From GWF2-38-69 sp037127655 (GTDB lineage: Bacteria; Verrucomicrobiota; Lentisphaeria; Victivallales; GWF2-38-69): DNA of 15,724 bases. The position numbers and the translations under genes are program-made. The stretch covers positions 1-15,724 of the forward strand of contig JBAXXY010000055.1 in NCBI GenBank assembly GCA_037127655.1, written 5' to 3'. Position 1 is the stretch's first letter. Each line of letters opens with the position of its first letter. Below the pieces are notes generated by a model. It ran no database searches. It saw nothing but the letters and a program-made list of their open reading frames with translations, and was not told the origin of the DNA. Shown piece after piece: positions 1 to 8,532 of the stretch.

Positions 1-494
1 GTGTCACATTTGTTTTCGCTATAGCAAAACGGAACAGAGCAGATGTAGATAGATGGTTTACTTGGGAGTTTAAGGAATTCATCAACGAGATTTTTATAGT
101 CTGCAGTGTATCGAGCCTTATTCCAATGCCTTTCTTTTGAGTCGTTGGTGCCTAGCATTGTCACTATTATATCGGGTTGCCACAACATCAACGAACTGTA
201 AAATGTTTTGTCAGGAGATTCAGGGATGCAGTTATTTCTCAGAAGAATGCATCCAGGATCGTCATCTACCGGAACAGGGGAGAGTTTCCATGATTCATCT
301 ATTCTGTTCGGGGAAGTTTCAATGATCATAGTTCTTCCGCCGTAACCGTAATTATGCACTTTGAAGTCGAGGCCAAGCATCTTTTGAAGTTGCGCAGGGT
401 AACTTTCTGTAGGTCTTAATTCTATCGGGACATTACAGCCTTGGGTGATGCTGTCCCCTACACATGCGATCTTAATTATACTTTTGTTGTCCAT
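1..494 (-). CDS. SGNH/GDSL-type hydrolase (esterase), 3' end outside window
   Basis: Reading the minus strand from the ATG at 494 gives 164 codons without a stop to the window edge, so this is the N-terminal part of a longer protein. Near the start is VGDSIT (residues 12-17), the block I motif with the presumed nucleophile Ser15. NYGYGGRT follows (residues 48-55, block II glycine region), then GTND (115-118), the block III motif whose Asn117 would complete the oxyanion hole. The block V Asp-x-x-His would lie beyond the edge. These motifs define the SGNH fold, whose members are esterases, lipases or carbohydrate deacetylases. The substrate cannot be told. No signal peptide is present, so it is probably cytoplasmic. 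There is no obvious Shine-Dalgarno site, and the start is chosen because motif spacing fits. It is divergent from tag. Family call is firm; function is open. Confidence 0.85.
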   Translation of the reverse strand, partial: MDNKSIIKIACVGDSITQGCNVPIELRPTESYPAQLQKMLGLDFKVHNYGYGGRTMIIETSPNRIDESWKLSPVPVDDDPGCILLRNNCIPESPDKTFYSSLMLWQPDIIVTMLGTNDSKERHWNKARYTADYKNLVDEFLKLPSKPSIYICSVPFCYSENKCD

Positions 495-510
495 AATCTG
501 TATAAGAAAA

Positions 511-539
511 TTTAAAAACTGTGGATTTTCTAGTATAAT
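511..539 (+). promoter_or_regulatory. Candidate sigma-70-type promoter for tag
   Basis: A perfect TATAAT (534-539) lies 17 bp after TTTAAA (511-516), which matches four of six bases of the -35 consensus. The transcript would begin near 546 and leave a leader of about 40 bases before tag. The surrounding 91-bp gap is AT-rich, so chance matches are likely. This is only a prediction. Confidence 0.4.
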
Positions 540-585
540 CAAGTTTAACTCAATCACACAAACTAACAAGAAACCAGGCTGAAAA

Positions 586-1164
586 ATGAATGAACAGAAT
601 CAATCTATATGCAGGTGTCCATGGGTGGATTTAACTAAGGCGGATTATGTTAAATATCATGACGAGGAATGGGGTGTGCCAGTTTATGACGACAGATTAA
701 TATTTGAGTTTCTGACTCTGGAATCGGCGCAGGCAGGTTTGAGTTGGTACACTGTTTTAAGGAAAAGAGGAAACTATAGAAAAGCCTTCGATAACTTCGA
801 GGCCGCGATTGTTGCCGGATATAATGAGTCAAAGATTGAGTCTTTGATGCTTGATTCAGGAATAATCAGAAACCGTATGAAGATTAATGCCGCAGTCAAC
901 AACGCCCGTAAATTTCTTGAGATTCAGGCGCAATTCGGCAGCTTTTCAAACTATATCTGGCGTTTTGTCGATGGCAAACCAATCGTGAACTCTCTAAAGA
1001 CGCTCAAGGATTATAAACCGACAAGCCCAGAATCAGATGCATTGAGCAAGGATTTGAAGGGCAGGGGTTTTAAGTTTTTAGGCTCTGCTGTGTGTTATTC
1101 AAACATGCAGGCCACTGGGATGGTAAACGATCACTCATTTGACTGTTTTTGCAAGAATATTTAA
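586..1164 (+). CDS. tag: DNA-3-methyladenine glycosylase I
   Basis: This is a base-excision repair enzyme (EC 3.2.2.20) that removes 3-methyladenine from alkylated DNA in the cytoplasm. The 192 residues match the usual family length and are collinear with E. coli Tag: RCPW at the N-terminus, YHDEEWGVP (24-32), LESAQAGLSW (45-54), the GIIRNR helix region, the RGFKFLG segment and VNDHSFDC near the C-terminus. The zinc ligands of the family are all visible as Cys11, His25, His183 and Cys187, and Glu46 is the conserved active-site acid. A weak AGG lies 11 bases before the ATG. The gene is divergent from the SGNH hydrolase and convergent with the FUSC gene. Its TAA overlaps that gene's stop by 4 bp, leaving no space for a terminator between them. 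It is probably a single-gene unit unrelated to the glycan operons. Confidence 0.96.
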   Translation: MNEQNQSICRCPWVDLTKADYVKYHDEEWGVPVYDDRLIFEFLTLESAQAGLSWYTVLRKRGNYRKAFDNFEAAIVAGYNESKIESLMLDSGIIRNRMKINAAVNNARKFLEIQAQFGSFSNYIWRFVDGKPIVNSLKTLKDYKPTSPESDALSKDLKGRGFKFLGSAVCYSNMQATGMVNDHSFDCFCKNI

Positions 1165-2219
1165 ATGTTATGTGCAGTGGTGTAAGCATTCGGCTTTAAA
1201 ATCTTCCTGTAGATTGGCACCAGGATATATATGACAAGAGCGGAGATTCCCACGCCAATAAGTGTGTCCCATAGCCGGCTTTCCAAAGATTCAATTCCTG
1301 CGTCTTTCAGACAGGCAAACCCAATCACTGTTAGCATTGTAAGGAAGAATACATATATTCCGTAATACTTGCCTATTGCAAGAATAGTGGTCAGGAGCAT
1401 TAATACAGGGATTAAAATTATGAGCACGGATGGACTATGAATAAAAAATATTAGGGGCGATGCAGCTATTATTCCACATAAAGTTCCTATTAGCCTGTGC
1501 CATATCAATTTGTATGATGCTTCCTTATCAAATTTGAGGACGATGAATACTGTCATCGGCGCCCAGAAACTGTTTGGTATATCAAAACCTTTAGCAATTC
1601 CATACGCCGCACATGCGCTTACAGCCAGAAAAACGCAATATGTGATTTTGCTCTGAGTGAAAGAACACCATGATTTATCTAGCAAGAGCTCATTCATTGG
1701 TATTGAATCAGGCTCCCTTTTAATTGAGAAGTGAATGAGAGAGACAAGAGACATTATAAGTGTTCCCGCCGCGAGAGATGCTCCATAATAAATAGCTTCA
1801 ATGAGATGAATCGGAAGATTCAAACCTAAAACGAAAAGGAGAGAAAAGACAAACGCAAATACATTGACAAGTTTATTGGCATTTCCTGTTAAGGCTAATA
1901 TTACTGATGCGGCTAAAAGTCCCAATATGGCAAGGAGTGTATATGAAGCGCAAATGCACCCCAGTACAAATGGAATGATAACGGTAATATTTATGGCAGT
2001 AATCATCCTGAATCTGTGAGTGAAATGAAATTCAATTAATCTTAATTCAATAAAAGCGGAGTTTAAAGCACCTCCCATTGCTAGCAGAAGATAAATATTG
2101 CCTTTGAAGACAAAGGCATATAGAACTCCAAAGAGTCCATATATCACTGCCGCCCAGAAAGCTAGATACTTAATATCTTTATGCGCAGGGAAAAATGCCT
2201 TTAGCTGATCAACAAACAT
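1161..2219 (-). CDS. FUSC-family (aromatic acid exporter-like) inner-membrane protein
   Basis: This is a very hydrophobic 352-residue protein with about ten predicted membrane segments in two halves (roughly residues 17-160 and 190-335), separated by a polar loop near 165-190. The second half carries the FUSC/ArAE signature: SFWAPMTVFIVL (217-228), HRLIGTLCG (241-249) and SRLWDTLIGVG (314-324), the paired Arg...Thr...Gly motifs of the FUSC_2-type domain. Relatives such as AaeB and YccS are proton-driven exporters of hydroxybenzoic or other aromatic acids, or are uncharacterised. The substrate here is unknown. A TTG at 2222 could extend the protein by one residue. I chose the ATG at 2219 because it sits 7 bases after AGGA. 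It is the last gene of the GH94 operon, 11 bp after the isochorismatase-like gene, whose stop codon lies in the Shine-Dalgarno region. Confidence 0.82.
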   Translation of the reverse strand: MFVDQLKAFFPAHKDIKYLAFWAAVIYGLFGVLYAFVFKGNIYLLLAMGGALNSAFIELRLIEFHFTHRFRMITAINITVIIPFVLGCICASYTLLAILGLLAASVILALTGNANKLVNVFAFVFSLLFVLGLNLPIHLIEAIYYGASLAAGTLIMSLVSLIHFSIKREPDSIPMNELLLDKSWCSFTQSKITYCVFLAVSACAAYGIAKGFDIPNSFWAPMTVFIVLKFDKEASYKLIWHRLIGTLCGIIAASPLIFFIHSPSVLIILIPVLMLLTTILAIGKYYGIYVFFLTMLTVIGFACLKDAGIESLESRLWDTLIGVGISALVIYILVPIYRKILKPNAYTTAHNI

Positions 2220-2230
2220 CAAGTTTTCCT

Positions 2231-2797
2231 TTAATTAAGATCTGCAGAATTGGCAATTGTGGCTATGCGTCCAAGCATGGCAAGTGATGCGTCATGCAGT
2301 TCTATTGTGGCATTTGCACAGAGGTCACTGACGATGTTCACCTTGTAGTCGCGGTCATGAGCATCCCGGCTTGTAGCCTGAATAGCCATCTCTGTGGAAA
2401 CTCCGCCGATGTAAAGCTCTTCTACCTGGTTTGCCCTCAGAAGGAGATCCAGATTGGTGTTATAGAAAGCATTTATACGGTTTTTTAAAACCACGCAATC
2501 GCCTTCTTGATAATCGAGTCCTTCAATGAGTTCTGCGCCCCATGAGTCTTTCTGATAAGCCTTAAATTTTTTGGCGCCGTTAAAAACTGGAGAATAAGGT
2601 CCGACCTCGACATAGTTTTCGCTGAAGCAAACCTTAACCCAGACTATCAGCCAATCATTTTTTCTTGCATGTTTCAAGATCGAATTGGCTTTATTCAGAA
2701 CATCATTTTCGGCAAACATCTTGGCGCATCCAGGCGTCTTTCCTTTAGGATGAACAATATCGTTAATGTAGTCAATCAATATCAATGCTTTCTTCAT
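2231..2797 (-). CDS. Isochorismatase-fold hydrolase with Ala at the usual cysteine position
   Basis: The 188-residue cytoplasmic protein has the isochorismatase/cysteine-hydrolase fold. IDYINDI (8-14) carries the conserved Asp9. LKNRINAFYNT (104-114) carries the conserved Lys105. GGVSTEMAIQATSRDA (131-146) is the family's cis-peptide and nucleophile segment. In nicotinamidases and N-carbamoyl amidohydrolases that segment reads G-x-x-T-x-x-C, but here the cysteine position is Ala138 (codon GCT). Isochorismatases of the EntB type also lack that cysteine and have Gly there, so the protein may be a non-amidase, isochorismatase-like enzyme, or inactive. The fold assignment is firm and the reaction is unknown. 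It follows the GH3 gene by 10 bp, and its TGAGGA ribosome site includes that gene's TGA stop, which suggests coupled translation. The FUSC gene follows. Confidence 0.88.
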   Translation of the reverse strand: MKKALILIDYINDIVHPKGKTPGCAKMFAENDVLNKANSILKHARKNDWLIVWVKVCFSENYVEVGPYSPVFNGAKKFKAYQKDSWGAELIEGLDYQEGDCVVLKNRINAFYNTNLDLLLRANQVEELYIGGVSTEMAIQATSRDAHDRDYKVNIVSDLCANATIELHDASLAMLGRIATIANSADLN

Positions 2798-2807
2798 ATT
2801 TGAGTCC

Positions 2808-4973
2808 TCACATTAGCATAAAAGTTGCTTCTTTTAGATTTTCGGAATTAGTGCCTATGTAGAGTCGGAAAAGACCTTTTTCAGTTACTAATTTCATGTG
2901 CTCATTAAGAAATGCCATATCGGTAGTCTTTATTGAAAACTCTACAGTTTCGCTCTCTCTTGATTTGATGTCAACTTGCTTAAACCCAATGAGTTTTTTT
3001 ACAGGTTGAGCGACGCTTGCTGCGACATCCTCAAGGTAGAGCTGGACAGTTTCCCTGCCATTATACGGCCCAGTATTTACTACTGTTATTGAGGTTTTGA
3101 GAGTTTCGCCCATAGTGATTTTATCTGAGTTCAAAATTATATCAGAATACTCAAATATCGTGTAACTCAGACCATAACCAAATGGATAAAGTGGCTCGCT
3201 TGGCATATCGATGTATTTTATACTGTATGGATTTTCTGCCTGGAAAGGTCTTCCTGATTTTCTGTGATAATGGTAGATTGGTATTTGCCCGAGGGAGTAG
3301 GGGAATGTGACAGGAAGTTTTCCTGAAGGATTGTATTTGCCAAAAAGAACATCGGCTACAGCGTTACCTGCTTCAGTTCCTGGGAACCATATTTCGAGTA
3401 TCGCATCTATGTTATTTTTTGCCCAGTTAATGGTTAGCGGCCTTCCATTGCACAGGACAAGAACGATAGGTTTGCCTGTCTTTTTAAGTTCCGCAAGCAA
3501 CTCATTTTGTCTTCCCGGAATAGCTAGGCTTCCTCTTGAATGAGCTTCACCTGACATTCCTCCTGCTTCACCCAGGACAGCTATAATTATATCTGCTTTG
3601 GATGCTATCTTTATTGCTGGAATGAAGCCATCTGTATTATCACCTTCTATTTTACATCCTTCTGAGTAAAGAACTTGAGTTGAAGGTGAGACTGCATTTT
3701 TAATCCCTTCAAGGATTGTCACAACATCTTTTGCTTCTCCCTCAGCATACCATGAGCCGAGCATATCAAGTTTTGAGTCAGCCAATGGTCCGATAATGGC
3801 AATTGTTTTAAGAGTGTTTTTCAGTGGCAGGTGATGACTTTCATTCTTGAGAAGAACCATGGATTTCCTGGCAACATCCCGCGTGCTTTCACGATGGTAT
3901 TTGCTAAGAATATTCAGTTTCTCTCTATCCTCATTGCAGTGGATGAATGGATTATCGAAAAGTCCGACTCTGAATTTGGCTCTGAGAACGCGTTTAACTG
4001 CTTCATTTATCAGAGCAACTGGTATCTTGCCTTCTTTAACCAATCCAGGAAGTTCACTCTCATAGATACCGCTTACCATATCCATATCGACTCCTGCATT
4101 CAGCGAGAGCAACGCTGCATGATTGCGGTTTTCGGCGTATCCGTGAGGAATCATTTCATCTATGGCATTCCAATCGGAGACTATAAGACCATCGTATTTG
4201 AGTTTTTTGAATAGAAGTTCTCTGATGAGTTTTCGATTCCCGTGCATCGGGATGCCGTTAACATCGTTGAATGCTGCCATAAGGCTTCCTGCGCCTGCGT
4301 CAAGAGCGGCCTTGAAAGGGGGAAGATAAACTTCATTGAGTTCTCTTTCAGATACATCTACATTATCATAATCTTTTCCGGCTCTTACTGCCCCGTAAGC
4401 AATATAGTGCTTGGCGCAAGCCATTACGCAGTCAGGAGAATCAAGCTTGTCCCCCTGAAAACCTTTCACCTGCGCTTTCGCAATAAGCGAACCTAGATGC
4501 GGATCTTCTCCAGCTCCTTCTACAATACGACCCCAGCGGGGATCTCTTGCTATGTCCACCATCGGAGTAAATGTCCAGTCGAGTCCAGCGGCAGATGCTT
4601 CTATCGCGGCGACTCTTGATGCCTTTTCTATCGCTTCCAAGTCCCAGCTTGATGCCATGGCTAAAGGAACCGGGAAGATGGTTTTGTAACCATGGATTAC
4701 ATCAAACCCAAAAATCAAAGGTATTCCGAGTCTGGATTCCTTTACTGCTATCTCCTGGTATTTTCGGATATTCTTGACTCCGGTTACATTAAGAATGGAA
4801 CCGGCTTTTCCTTTTCTGATTTTGTCAGCCACATCACAGTTTTTTCCGACTTCCGGTCCGGTGGATCTGTCAACAACAAACTGGCATAACTGTCCGATTT
4901 TTTCTTCGATAGTCATCTTCCTGAGAAGATTGTTTATCTTTTTTTCCATGTCCGTATTTTTAGATTTATTCAT
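2808..4973 (-). CDS. GH3 beta-glucosidase, cytoplasmic, probably acting on sophorose and short beta-1,2-glucans
   Basis: This is a 721-residue three-part family GH3 enzyme. The TIM-barrel domain spans about residues 10-340, an alpha/beta sandwich about 370-560, and a fibronectin III-like C-terminal domain about 635-710. The nucleophile is Asp267 in IVSDWNAI, and the acid/base is probably Glu476 in GGMSGEAHSR. The conserved KHY segment (188-190) and PFGYGLSY (597-604) are present. E. coli BglX is similar but has a signal peptide; this protein has none, so it should act inside the cell on imported sugars. The upstream neighbour is a 1,2-beta-oligoglucan phosphorylase-type GH94 enzyme, 15 bp away. 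In Listeria innocua a cytoplasmic GH3 enzyme of similar size next to such a phosphorylase hydrolyses sophorose and beta-1,2-oligoglucans, and I infer the same here. Plain beta-glucosidase activity on other linkages is the main alternative. The ATG at 4973 has a weak GAGA site; Met9 is another possible start. Confidence 0.92.
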   Translation of the reverse strand: MNKSKNTDMEKKINNLLRKMTIEEKIGQLCQFVVDRSTGPEVGKNCDVADKIRKGKAGSILNVTGVKNIRKYQEIAVKESRLGIPLIFGFDVIHGYKTIFPVPLAMASSWDLEAIEKASRVAAIEASAAGLDWTFTPMVDIARDPRWGRIVEGAGEDPHLGSLIAKAQVKGFQGDKLDSPDCVMACAKHYIAYGAVRAGKDYDNVDVSERELNEVYLPPFKAALDAGAGSLMAAFNDVNGIPMHGNRKLIRELLFKKLKYDGLIVSDWNAIDEMIPHGYAENRNHAALLSLNAGVDMDMVSGIYESELPGLVKEGKIPVALINEAVKRVLRAKFRVGLFDNPFIHCNEDREKLNILSKYHRESTRDVARKSMVLLKNESHHLPLKNTLKTIAIIGPLADSKLDMLGSWYAEGEAKDVVTILEGIKNAVSPSTQVLYSEGCKIEGDNTDGFIPAIKIASKADIIIAVLGEAGGMSGEAHSRGSLAIPGRQNELLAELKKTGKPIVLVLCNGRPLTINWAKNNIDAILEIWFPGTEAGNAVADVLFGKYNPSGKLPVTFPYSLGQIPIYHYHRKSGRPFQAENPYSIKYIDMPSEPLYPFGYGLSYTIFEYSDIILNSDKITMGETLKTSITVVNTGPYNGRETVQLYLEDVAASVAQPVKKLIGFKQVDIKSRESETVEFSIKTTDMAFLNEHMKLVTEKGLFRLYIGTNSENLKEATFMLM

Positions 4974-4988
4974 GATATTCTCAATTAG

Positions 4989-7900
4989 TTACATCTTTAT
5001 TTCTATAATGTTGGTTTTGTTTATTAAAGTAAACTTATCAAAAATGTTTTTTGGAATGACAGCTCCGCCTTTCCTGTATGGATTATCGAGATATTTGATG
5101 TCGGCAACATCTTTGCCATTGATTAGGATTTGATAAGGAGAGAACTCGCTTTTTTTGATAGAATATTTGAAGACGAGTTTCCTTAATTCATAATCAAAAC
5201 TAAATGAAAGCCCATCAAGTTCGAAAGGTATGACTGGATCTATCTCGATGTGATCAGATTTTACTCTGAAGCCTAAGAAGTTTGATATAATCTGATTGAT
5301 AAAAATTCCCGGTCCGCTTGAGTAAATCCTCCAGCCGCCCTTGACTTTAACTTCTCCTTTTCTGACTTTTGCGAAGTTTTCCTGTGCTTCATATCTGTCA
5401 TTGAATGCAGGGTCTGAACTGCTGAAGTAGGAGTTTGACTGCCTTGGTTCGGCATTTTTAACGAAGTTTGTTATGCCAATAGGGTTTATTGTATTGATCG
5501 CTTTGAACACTTCTTTAGCATCACCGTATTTTGCCATTGCTTCAATAAAGCGTATGTGAGCATGGACATACTGAAGCGATATTTCTCTGCCGACATTCGA
5601 AGCCTGTTCGGCTCTCTTGAAGTATTTATTGGGTCCGCCAATATACTTAGCAGGAGTATCCATCAGCCTGACTCCATCCGGGCAGTAGAGCTTTTCTCTA
5701 ATGGTTCTAATGTGTAAATCAGCTTGTTCTTTGGTAAAGAGTTCGCTTATTATTCCTCTTGTCATCGGGAGCAGGCGATACTTGATTCCAGTTACATTAT
5801 CATAGGGATGAACCATTAGTTCAGCATTGCGGGAATCTCTGAAATAGGCGAATCCTCCTGCGATGCCGTCTTTAATCAAAAATTTGTTATAATCTTCGCG
5901 GATTTTAATAGCTATAGTTCCGAGCTCTTCGGATAAATCCTTAAGATCTGCCTTCAAGAAGACTTCGGAAGCCTTGAGAAGAGTCTGATATGTGAGGAGG
6001 GTAGTCCAGCCGCTAACCATTTTCTTTCTAAGTTCAGAATTAGCCGGCTGTAAAGTGTCATCCCAGTCTCCATCTCCGTAGCACGAAAGGGATGTGCCTT
6101 TGATGAAGTTATCCTTGATGTATTGGATCTCTTTTTTCAGATGATCAAGAAGTGAGTGCTTCTCTTTTGTGAAATCAAAACCATGAACCTTTGTATAAGG
6201 AATTTTCTCTGAAAGTATCGAGAAGTCACCTGAAGCGCTTAAATAATCACAGAAGACTTTCAGCGGCCAGACAATTATATCGCCGTGGCTTTCTTCCTGT
6301 TGAATTTTGCTATAGTTATCGAACATGAACCATTGGGGCCATGTGCCGGTTTCTTCAAATTGGTGGGAAAACATCTCAAGAATAATTTTTTTTACGACAG
6401 GACTGTTATTTGTGGAGAGGAAGAACTCAACAGGTCCCTGGGACACATCTCTGGTACCCCAGGCGGCTCCGCTGTATTGCTCGAGTCCATGAGGACTCAG
6501 GAAATGAATCATCGCATTGTGGGTGTACCATTTAACTAAGCCGTTGATTTTATCTATTTCGTCCGAATACTTGTCTAGGCTAATTGAAAAGTTTCTGGTA
6601 AGTGAACTTGTTGTTGAATTGATTTTAGTGATTGATTCTTCCAGGCTGTTTTCCTTGCTGAAAACTTTCTTGCTCAATGATGAAAGATCTAATTTTTTCT
6701 CAAGATTTCCAGAAAAGGCAAGAGAGAACGATTCGACTGGATTTGTTTTATAGACGACAAAAGGATATGACCCAGAATCTTTTTTATTGAATATCAACTC
6801 ATCAGTTCCCAAGTCTGCGATTTGTTTTGGATCGCGAGGAATTATGCAGAAAGTCGCATCTGGGAAAGCCGAAGAGATGAGTTCTTTTTTGTCAGGGACC
6901 ACTTCGACGAATTTATTTAGGCTGTCAATTTTTATTGAGGGGCTGGAATCATATTCATTTACTCCTGCGACGATGTTATTTGTGATCAGGAATTCGAGTT
7001 TGCTTTTTCCTTCTACGATTATATCGAGGTAGCAGACAGGAAGTTCAGCAGAAGTCCAGACTTTGACAATGATAATGAAATCCGAAAATTTATATATCCA
7101 CGAACATGAATTGAACCCGATGTCGAAAGCGGATGGTATTCCAAGGAGTTTGTATTGATTTTCAATTTTAACAAAAACCCTCTGTCCGCTTGATTTGAGT
7201 ATATTAAGAGGAGTACGGGTTATTGAAAGAAATTTATTGAACGATGTATTGCCTAAAGTGATATGAGAGTTAAAAAGACCATAGATATATGAAGTCGTGG
7301 TTAATCGGTTACTGGAGAAATCCACATCAGTTCCGGACATCATTATATGTCCGTGCGGTCTTTCTACAGATTGTTCCTTGGCAGATAGAACGACATGTCT
7401 GCCTTTCTCTTCTTTTGAGTCATAGAAGAAGGAGCAGAGTTTATCTTTTATTGTTTCTCTGTGTCTCTGGTTTGTGCTGAAGTATTTCTTTGTATCGCTG
7501 ATATTAAGAGGCAGCGGTTTAAGTAGCTCAGCGTTGCTGAATAAATTGGAGAGATCGCAGCTCGATGGAGATTTTGTTTTGGAAACTTTTACACTGTCTG
7601 AGAATGCTTGAACCATCGCAATATTTTTAAGGTCTGACTCACAACTTTTATCTTCGTGATTTGTCTGGAAGAGACCATAAAAAGTAAAGTCGGCAGAAGA
7701 TTTTCTTTTGAGTTTAAACTCCTCTGTTACAAGTCCTGCCATGGCTAGTTCATATTGTCTTTTGATATTGTCCAGATTCCTGGACTTAAGGGCGGCAGGA
7801 ATATTATCAAATTTATAGTTCATCCCATAGAATTGAAAGCCGTCAGTGATGTATCCTCTGACTGCATTCAGAGCGCCCTGCTGTAACCATGGAAAAGATT

Positions 7901-8444
7901 TTTTGCCGTCAATGCTTTGCTGCAGGTTTTGTCTGGAGCAAATAGTATAGCCAAAATTTTTGTCGCTAAGAACACAATGATCTATGTACTGACTGACATA
8001 AGCCTCATTATTCCTGATCCCATTCCTATCTGAAATCCCAATATCCTGAATGTAAAGAATATCTCCTGACACAGGCTCATTGCTGTTGTTTGTGACAGAC
8101 AATTTCCAAAGCCAGATATCAGACTCTGTGTCCAGGAAGAACCGACATACGAAGTTAACTCCTTCAAAATCGCCGATCCATTCTGCGTGAGTATCAGAAA
8201 ATGAGAATCTGCTTTTAGATGTGATTCCGGTTAACGGGATAGAATTTACAGAAGACCCGCGATAAAGCCTGAGGTATATATCAGAAATAGAACCATCAAT
8301 AGGGTTTCCCTGAAAGAGATTTAACATCAGGTTTTTATAGGTTATGGCTGAAAGTGTTCCGTTCTTAAAAAATGAAACTGTCAGACCATTTTTGTTGGTG
8401 AAGCTTACCAGCTCCATTTCTTTATAAGATTTGCAGATTTCCAT
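4989..8444 (-). CDS. GH94 1,2-beta-oligoglucan phosphorylase
   Basis: This is an inverting phosphorylase (EC 2.4.1.333 if the call is right). It cleaves beta-1,2-glucooligosaccharides with phosphate to alpha-glucose 1-phosphate and a shorter chain. The protein has 1151 residues and no signal peptide, so it is cytoplasmic. Cellobiose and chitobiose phosphorylases have about 800 residues, while Listeria 1,2-beta-oligoglucan phosphorylase has about 1,100. The N-terminal half (1-600) is largely beta-sandwich, and the catalytic (alpha/alpha)6 barrel runs from about 630 to 1060. Landmarks are HGLEQYSGAAWGTRDVSQGP (652-671), TWPQWFMFD (701-709), QQEESHGD (715-722), GDGDWDDTLQPAN (790-802), which holds the catalytic aspartate, FKRAEQASN (942-950), RQSNSYFSSSDPAF (1001-1014) and GGWRIYSSGPGI (1036-1047). 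They agree with the Listeria enzyme as I remember it. AGGGGA precedes the ATG at good spacing. It is the first gene of a four-gene operon. GH149 and GH161 beta-1,3-oligoglucan phosphorylases are similar in size, but these motifs fit GH94 better. Confidence 0.9.
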   Translation of the reverse strand: MEICKSYKEMELVSFTNKNGLTVSFFKNGTLSAITYKNLMLNLFQGNPIDGSISDIYLRLYRGSSVNSIPLTGITSKSRFSFSDTHAEWIGDFEGVNFVCRFFLDTESDIWLWKLSVTNNSNEPVSGDILYIQDIGISDRNGIRNNEAYVSQYIDHCVLSDKNFGYTICSRQNLQQSIDGKKSFPWLQQGALNAVRGYITDGFQFYGMNYKFDNIPAALKSRNLDNIKRQYELAMAGLVTEEFKLKRKSSADFTFYGLFQTNHEDKSCESDLKNIAMVQAFSDSVKVSKTKSPSSCDLSNLFSNAELLKPLPLNISDTKKYFSTNQRHRETIKDKLCSFFYDSKEEKGRHVVLSAKEQSVERPHGHIMMSGTDVDFSSNRLTTTSYIYGLFNSHITLGNTSFNKFLSITRTPLNILKSSGQRVFVKIENQYKLLGIPSAFDIGFNSCSWIYKFSDFIIIVKVWTSAELPVCYLDIIVEGKSKLEFLITNNIVAGVNEYDSSPSIKIDSLNKFVEVVPDKKELISSAFPDATFCIIPRDPKQIADLGTDELIFNKKDSGSYPFVVYKTNPVESFSLAFSGNLEKKLDLSSLSKKVFSKENSLEESITKINSTTSSLTRNFSISLDKYSDEIDKINGLVKWYTHNAMIHFLSPHGLEQYSGAAWGTRDVSQGPVEFFLSTNNSPVVKKIILEMFSHQFEETGTWPQWFMFDNYSKIQQEESHGDIIVWPLKVFCDYLSASGDFSILSEKIPYTKVHGFDFTKEKHSLLDHLKKEIQYIKDNFIKGTSLSCYGDGDWDDTLQPANSELRKKMVSGWTTLLTYQTLLKASEVFLKADLKDLSEELGTIAIKIREDYNKFLIKDGIAGGFAYFRDSRNAELMVHPYDNVTGIKYRLLPMTRGIISELFTKEQADLHIRTIREKLYCPDGVRLMDTPAKYIGGPNKYFKRAEQASNVGREISLQYVHAHIRFIEAMAKYGDAKEVFKAINTINPIGITNFVKNAEPRQSNSYFSSSDPAFNDRYEAQENFAKVRKGEVKVKGGWRIYSSGPGIFINQIISNFLGFRVKSDHIEIDPVIPFELDGLSFSFDYELRKLVFKYSIKKSEFSPYQILINGKDVADIKYLDNPYRKGGAVIPKNIFDKFTLINKTNIIEIKM

Positions 8445-8476
8445 TCTAGTTCCCCTTTATGGTATTTTTGACTGAA

Positions 8477-8488
8477 TATGTGTCTTTT
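8477..8488 (+). promoter_or_regulatory. 12-bp word shared with the importer-operon leader
   Basis: TATGTGTCTTTT here, 33-44 bp upstream of the GH94 start, occurs again on the minus strand at 14208-14219 upstream of the binding-protein gene. The orientation relative to the downstream gene is opposite at the two places. It could be a regulator site or chance in AT-rich DNA. Confidence 0.25.
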
Positions 8489-8532
8489 TAATCTGAGAGG
8501 GCAATAGCGCATACCCAAGCATAATGGCTTTC

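Noticed and set aside
137..325. Plus-strand open frame of 62 codons
   Set aside because: It lies antisense inside the SGNH hydrolase, which has clear family motifs. The plus-strand translation has no recognisable features.
3831..4214. Plus-strand open frame of 127 codons
   Set aside because: It is antisense to the GH3 beta-glucosidase in a region with strong family motifs. A second overlapping frame (3847-4065) shows that open frames are common opposite this gene.
4989..8444. Cellobiose phosphorylase or C-terminal part of a cyclic beta-1,2-glucan synthase
   Set aside because: Cellobiose phosphorylases are about 800 residues. Cyclic glucan synthases are far larger, with membrane and glycosyltransferase domains not present here. 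The motif set matches the 1,2-beta-oligoglucan phosphorylase type.
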